From NCBI RefSeq assembly GCF_032854445.1, contig NC_088301.1, positions 44,689,187 through 44,753,186 on the forward strand: DNA of 64,000 nt, read 5' to 3'. Within the stretch, counting starts at the first letter, position 1. Each line of letters opens with the position of its first letter. This DNA is from Liolophura sinensis (lineage: Eukaryota; Mollusca; Polyplacophora; Chitonida; Chitonidae). The translations under genes were made by a program, and so were the position numbers. Shown here piece after piece: positions 58,186-64,000 of this stretch. The notes under the pieces were generated by a model. That model was not told the origin of the DNA and searched no databases. It saw nothing but the letters and a program-made list of their open reading frames with translations.

Positions 58186-59734
58186 GCACAAGTTGAAAAT
58201 AACAGATTGTGACTGAGCCCAAAGGGATCAGATCTATCGTTTGCTGTTAAAGTGACTCATTTTTCCCCAGCACTGAGCTCAATTTGGCACATTGCCACAG
58301 ATCATGTTAAGGCAGGTGATACATGGTTAAAGGCCTCACTTGTGTTCATTCAATCAACAGTGTTTGAAATGTACTTTTTATAGTCTAAATATCAAATCAC
58401 CAACTCCATGCAAGCAAATTCTCTGTAATTATAAAGATCATTAAAATGGCATTTTCCACCGTTTGATACCGTTTTATTGTGATGATGTATTTATAAGCCC
58501 TTTAAATGGAAACTTCACAGGTGTTTAATCTAAAACAGAAAGTAAATGAAAGGTGATGCTTGTCTATTGATTTATAGCTAAATGTATGGACTGAAATAAA
58601 CTGAACCAATGAAGATAGCCTATAATAAAAAAAAAACATTTTGCTGCTTAAATTTGAACAGCAAGATGTAGTTCACATTTAAGTAGCAAGATTTTGCTTG
58701 TCTATGATACTTACATGTAGCATATTAGCTTAATCCAGAATTGCGTAAGGAATAGCCAATGGAGTTACATGTATTTATATTCTGGCATCGTATTGTAGTG
58801 ATGACTATACCCATGATGAATAGTCAACATATTCCCAGTGGAGATTACATGTATTTAATGCAGCACTGATATTTGCTGTAAAATAAGTTCACTGGAAAAT
58901 GTATTTTTGTGTGGGTGTTTTTTTTGGATATTAATGTATATTTTGCTTTTTTAGGCTGTATTCTTACTCTAGATGTTTTTGGTATCAAACTTTAGTATGT
59001 GTACTTGTTTGATTCTTGGAGTAGGTAAAAATGTTGTGATTAATGGTCACAGAAAGATGATAGATTTTCTCAAGGGTAGATAAGTAAACAACTATGACCC
59101 GGATGTACATCTGGAACCTTTTTCAAAACCAGGTCAACTTCAGGCATCATTTGCACAGTACACATATCTTTGTACATGACAGTTTTGGACCTTACAGTTA
59201 AAGTTTGCCTCCCCTCAGTAACCTACTTTTGAAATATTTACTGGAAATAAACATCCAACACCCCAATTTGTTTGAATCCATTTCACATAGTTACACATGT
59301 GCATGCACTGAAGTCGTGACTTATTTTTGACATTATTTACATACTTAGTGTTAGTGTAAACTGTTCATATCAAACACAGAATAAGGGTATTAATTGATAC
59401 AAAATCACCCCACATATTTTTGTTTCGAAAAGCACTTAATTTTACACTGTTAGTGGCATGGCTTACATGTACATGTACGGTGGCAACTTCATTGTGGTAA
59501 TGATGTGATCATTGTCATTGTAATACATGTGCCTGTTTTCCTGGAATGATGTGAGCTTCTTGCATGTTTTGGTCAGGTCTCTATGGGAAACTTTTAGGAT
59601 GAGCAATATGAAGTAAGTCAGGTTGATATAAATTATGTCATGTGCATTTACAGGCATTTGGTTAGCAGGCAGCACAAGCCTCTTAAATGTCTTTATCCCA
59701 CAACTGACTGGTGGAAGGCATTTTTGACTGTTTC

Positions 59735-59810
59735 AGTGGCCTAATGATAAAGTGTCGCCTCAAAGTTGGGAGACTTGGTATCAAACTCGGGTTTGCCCTG
59801 CCACAAGAAG
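59735..59810 (+). repeat. tRNA-like SINE head
   Basis: GTGGCCTAATGATAAAGTG (A-box-like) and GGTATCAAACTCGGG (B-box-like) with tRNA-like spacing but no cloverleaf; a SINE head rather than a tRNA gene. Confidence 0.45.
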
Positions 59811-61821
59811 ACATAGTATATTTACATGCTCACCTTGTTGTTATGTGACTGAAAAATTGTTACTCCAAGTATTCATTCATTTGAAAGCCATTTTGAAAAT
59901 GCATGTAAGGCAGAATTTACTGATTTGTAGTTTGGACCAAAAAGTTTCACCATGATAAGGTAGAAAATAGACGTCATGTTCATATCCCAAGTCCACATAC
60001 CTTTTATATTTTAATCCTATATTTTCACATACCTACTGTACATAAGATAAATGAGATAAATGATGCCATCCTTTCTTCATACGTCATGGCCCCCTGATAA
60101 CATTATATTGTTTGATCTTTCACTTAAGGCTTGGCTCTTATATATTAAGGAGTGTACATACTCAGTGTTCGTTAGTATTACTGCCTTTTTTTCCTTCTTT
60201 TGCACAATCATGTTGTCAAAACAAATATCTCAGTGTCTTTATACTTAAATGAAAACAAAATAATTTGCTCCTATTATATACGATTTTTGTTAATTGTTAA
60301 TTATGAGTGCCTGTGAGTGTCCATGCCTAGCAGCCATAAAACACTTAAAGTAAATCTGTTGCACATGGGTTTGTCTTTAGCCTGGAGCTGTGTGTGAGTG
60401 AAGTCCGTCTTTTTGTTGTCAGATGAGTTATATGTAGTAAAACCCTCCATATTGAAACAAACAAGCCAATCCCATAATTTCAACAACAGCCATGATTGAC
60501 CTATTTAAATGTAATTGGCCACAGAGCTGCTGTCTGGTCTATTAAATTTAAATAGGTGAACGATAGTAATTTTGTGTACATGTTCATACTGTATATGTAT
60601 GAATAAACATTTCGAAGCTAGTTAATTGATTCCGCAGAAATGCATTAGATGTGTGAGCTTCAAAGGCAGAAGTTATATTAATTCTTATATTTTGCAAACA
60701 TGCGAAAAGGTTGACGGATTACTGTATAGCCCTTGTGAACCAATTTAGGGCATCACAATGTATCATGCACGTTAAAATAGCAGTAAGCTGTCTAAAGTTT
60801 CCATTTCACTTATGTTGTAATTTAGAAAGCAACAGAAAAGCTGACATCAATGTGTTTTACATGTGGCTAGTTCTGTATCAACTTAAATTTTAATTGTATA
60901 CTGTCATTTAATTTTTTGAGGTGTTACAAAGACATTTAAGATACTAATACCCTGATGCGTGTAGCCCACTATATTGTAACAGTAATGTTGCACAATAAAA
61001 ATACAGTGTGCTGGCCAAATTTTTTAGCCATAGGTGATTATTGAAAAAATTTTTGTTCTTGTTAAACAAATTGCATCTAAATAGGGTTGGTAGAAAGAGG
61101 TTTTGTTAATTCTGGCTAATGAAAGTGATAAAGAAATTAACATTTAGAGAAGAAGAATCATAATAGGAATTCCATTAAAAGCCCAATGAAAAGTTTAGAG
61201 TAGGGCCCTTTTCAGAGAATTGGTCTGTTTACTTTGGATGAACATATTTTTAAACATGACGTTATGAGTATTTTTACAAGTACAAATATCCTTGGTCATT
61301 GAAGAATGGCTGTTCCATTTATTTGAATTCTGACATGTCAGAGGAAGTCTGTCAAAATGCACAACCATGACTGATGTGCCTGTATCTGTATCATAAGATG
61401 ACACAGTGATGGGGTTTAATGTCACGTCAAAAAAAGCACTGCCTTTAAACCAGAAGTATATTATTAGATTTCTGCTTTAATGCACTGTTTACAAGTACAT
61501 GCAGAACAAAATTATATCATTATGTCATGTACAATGTTTCATTAACTCTGATATGACTCAAACCTTAATCATCTCCTTGTAAAATTAGTAGATATTGTTT
61601 TTATAATAAGATAATTCACACCTTAATTGACACACCATCACATGCTCCACATCTAAAGAAAGATTTATCCTTTTAAATAGAACATGTTACAGCTACTTGA
61701 ACTGTTACGAATTTGCAATATCTGTGGCCTATCTAGGATTCAGCTCCCTCGTTAAGTGTATTGTCCTCGTTAAAAGATTTGATATCAGAAGTTTGACCAG
61801 CCAACCAAGATTGAATGAAAT

Positions 61822-62525
61822 CCAGAATTTTTTAGTTGATTTAGCTAAATGCAAAAATGAGTTGCATTTAACTCTTAAGTAAACCTTGTCAACCTGTGTT
61901 TTCCCGGAAATATCTGAAGAGAATTATAAGAGAATTATAAAGGGAATCCGTCGCGGGTCTAAACTTTCCGCCCAATGAGAAACATGCAAATGATGCAGCA
62001 CAAAGATTGCAACATTCCAACTTTCGATTGTGGATAGCAAGTTAACAATCGTAAAAGGAAATAATATGAAAGCAAATCATAAGTCTATTAAAGCAAAAGC
62101 AATCTTCCTTACTATCGATATGGTTTTATAAAGTATTAGTAAATCCCAACAATCTCTACAGAAGAACTGAAGGTACATGGTAGACCACATAATTACAACA
62201 CAACACTGTGTCTGACATTTCAGATTTGCTAAACGTTATCCCGGCGTCGAGACAACAAGGGGAGGTAACTGGCTCAAAAAAGTCCGGCTTTCTAAATTCA
62301 GCGACATGAGTGAGTTGTTGGTCGAAACCCCGAATAAAGTTGAACATTCAGCTGTTCGCTGAAAGTCAAGTTCATGTCAACAGACATCTGAAAGTCCCAT
62401 CTTTATGTAGAAGACGTCCCAAACAACAGCACAATTTTTTCGACGTTAGCGGTATGACGTTCATTTAAGAGTAGCTTCTTGCAATTAAAAAATGAGAGGG
62501 TGCTGGCCTGGACAATGTATATAAT
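61822..62525 (+). repeat. Dispersed repeat, copy 2
   Basis: Matches 26165-26575 in order and orientation: CCAGAATTTTTTAGTTG, ACATGGTAGACCACATAATT, GACATGAGTGAGTTG, then GAAGACGTCC near the 3' end. No coding frame across it; the 62156-62347 open frame is a by-product. Confidence 0.65.
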
Positions 62526-62930
62526 TTTGTGTGCATAGAAAAGTAGGTCCTGGTATACTCGTATGCGACATTCTTCATTTTGGTTTTAGAAATTAATTTG
62601 ACAGTATTGAACTACATGTATGTACTTGTTTCAAGACATCGGAAAATAAGGTTTAGCTACATGTTTAGGTACATGTAAATGAGATGTTTTACATTCAGTC
62701 GTCGTCTTTATAACTAAGAGATGCCAAGGTCACATTAAGTAAACTCAAGAGGGATCATATATCTTAGTAATTTGCCTAATATATCTGTGCACATAGAAGT
62801 TTATACATTGTCCAGACCAGCACCCTCTCATTTTTTAGTTGCAAGAAGCTACTCTTAAATGAACGTCATACCTCTAACTTCGAAAAAATTGTACTGTTGT
62901 TTTAGAGATCTTCTACATATAACACAAGGG
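62403..62930. repeat. Fold-back inverted repeat
   Basis: Left arm about 62403-62525 and right arm about 62803-62930 are reverse complements with few mismatches (GTTCATTTAAGAGTAGCTTC / GAAGCTACTCTTAAATGAAC; AATGAGAGGGTGCTGG / CCAGCACCCTCTCATT), with a loop of about 280 bases. The left arm is the 3' part of the dispersed repeat 61822-62525. Confidence 0.8.
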
Positions 62931-64000
62931 TTTTGATGAGTTAACTTCATGGGAATGGTTGCTACAGTAACCTAATGTGGCCTCTTGTCACCTAAGCACA
63001 AAACTTTCAAAAATTCCATTATTTCAGGTATGAGCTACATGTACCTTATCTTCTGAATTAAATCCATTTATTTTTAATGTAGGTTACAAATGTTTCCCGG
63101 GCAGAGAATATGTGTCTTGTTAGGCATATGGTCTGTTTTCAGACTTATTTGTAATCCATTAACTCTTGACATGATACATGTGATGATACATCCGCCAGTT
63201 TCATATACATGTATTTCCCTAGGAGTATATATGTGTTAGCCTGTATCAGAAGCTTAGTATACAAGATTACTGTTTGTTTGCTGACTAGCTTCATCTGTCT
63301 GGCAATCTGGTGATGACTGGTCCCAATATGAAAATTGTCACAGCCAAGAATTTTTGACCATTGCATATATACATGTACATGTTGGCCTGAACTACCTATT
63401 TCTTCTAATTTTTGGGACACGTGGTCTGCTAATTTTTACCAGTACATATGTAATTTTAGCAGGAATATTGAGTTTTTTTTCTCTCACATGGTTAGACCAT
63501 CTAGTGAACAATATACTCATATCTTAAGTTTTTGAAAAGCCTGGTAAAGAAATGTGATGTACTACATGTACTTTCATCACTACTGATATCTGTCCCAGAA
63601 ATGAGGAGAACTAGGCTACCTACCTAGGATTTCTGTAAGCAATTAGTTTACTGACAACTCAAGTCATCGCATCCAATGTCATGGCTTATGTTTGTGTATG
63701 TATTACAAACTTCGAAAAAAATTAATATCAGATATTTTATAGTTGGTTTTACAAGCCGTATCTTGAGCTTATTGTGGTACTACGTAATTACACATATCAG
63801 TGACCATACATGACGAATTTAATCCATGGGGACCCATTGTGATTCTGGTAACTGTAGAATCTGCTGACTGAAGCTAACACAGCTCTTGGATTTGTGTGGG
63901 TTGACACTCCGGCTCTATTAGCTGGTGAACTGCGTCAGCCTTGTGGAAACCTAACACAAACCCTGGAATTGTCACTGCCACATCAGGGTTAATGGACGCC

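Larger units (their letters stand above)
53500..64000. other. Non-coding region or long 5' intron, no firm gene
   Basis: Only weak first-exon candidates at 53542-53788, 54055-54066 and 55785-55838 on the plus strand. The rest is A/T-rich sequence with simple repeats and the dispersed repeats at 61822-62930. It may be the first intron of a plus-strand gene whose body lies to the right of the window. Confidence 0.4.

Noticed and set aside
59735-59810. tRNA gene
   Set aside because: A- and B-box-like sequences are present but the stems do not pair into a cloverleaf; it fits a SINE head.

Overview
This window is nuclear DNA of an animal. It is A+T-rich, has long introns with GT/AG borders, carries tRNA-derived SINEs and MITE-like elements, and is strewn with short palindromic ACATGT/TACATGTA words. 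The repeats, including a SINE whose conserved tail reads ACGCCGyACTCAAGAATAT, resemble those I know from bivalve molluscs and brachiopods such as Lingula. I infer a marine lophotrochozoan and cannot name the species. Two runs of exactly 200 N (1216-1415 and 24690-24889) are scaffold gaps, probably of unknown true size.

Three protein-coding genes are supported by spliced homology. (1) On the minus strand, the 5' part of an ERC/ELKS/CAST active-zone scaffold gene runs from its ATG at 22626 to an exon at 127-294 and continues off the left edge. Its second intron position is occupied by a 16.3-kb intron. (2) On the plus strand, RAD52 runs from 24267 to 33274, with a poly(A) signal at 34172. All conserved splice sites are present, but at least three one-base length changes sit in short homopolymers of its coding exons. 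(3) On the minus strand, a 12-exon gene (48737 down to 36461) encodes about 686 residues and is best read as the RNA polymerase I subunit POLR1G (PAF49/CD3EAP/RPA34-like). Its lysine-rich C-terminal tail was built by tandem duplication of a small phase 1-1 exon, and two decayed copies remain in its introns.

Layout: 1-22626 is ERC exons and introns. 22627-24266 is a shared divergent ERC/RAD52 promoter region. 24267-34200 is RAD52. 34200-36460 is a convergent intergenic stretch with repeats. 36461-48737 is POLR1G. 48738-53500 is intergenic DNA with a Tigger-like element. 53500-64000 has no firm gene but holds possible first exons of a plus-strand gene, plus dispersed and fold-back repeats.

The most notable points are the head-to-head ERC-RAD52 pair, the same arrangement as human ERC1-RAD52 at 12p13.33; the POLR1G exon-duplication array; a pair of piggyBac-like TTAA-flanked MITEs; and the apparently frameshifted RAD52. 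I found no clear sign of an entirely unknown system.
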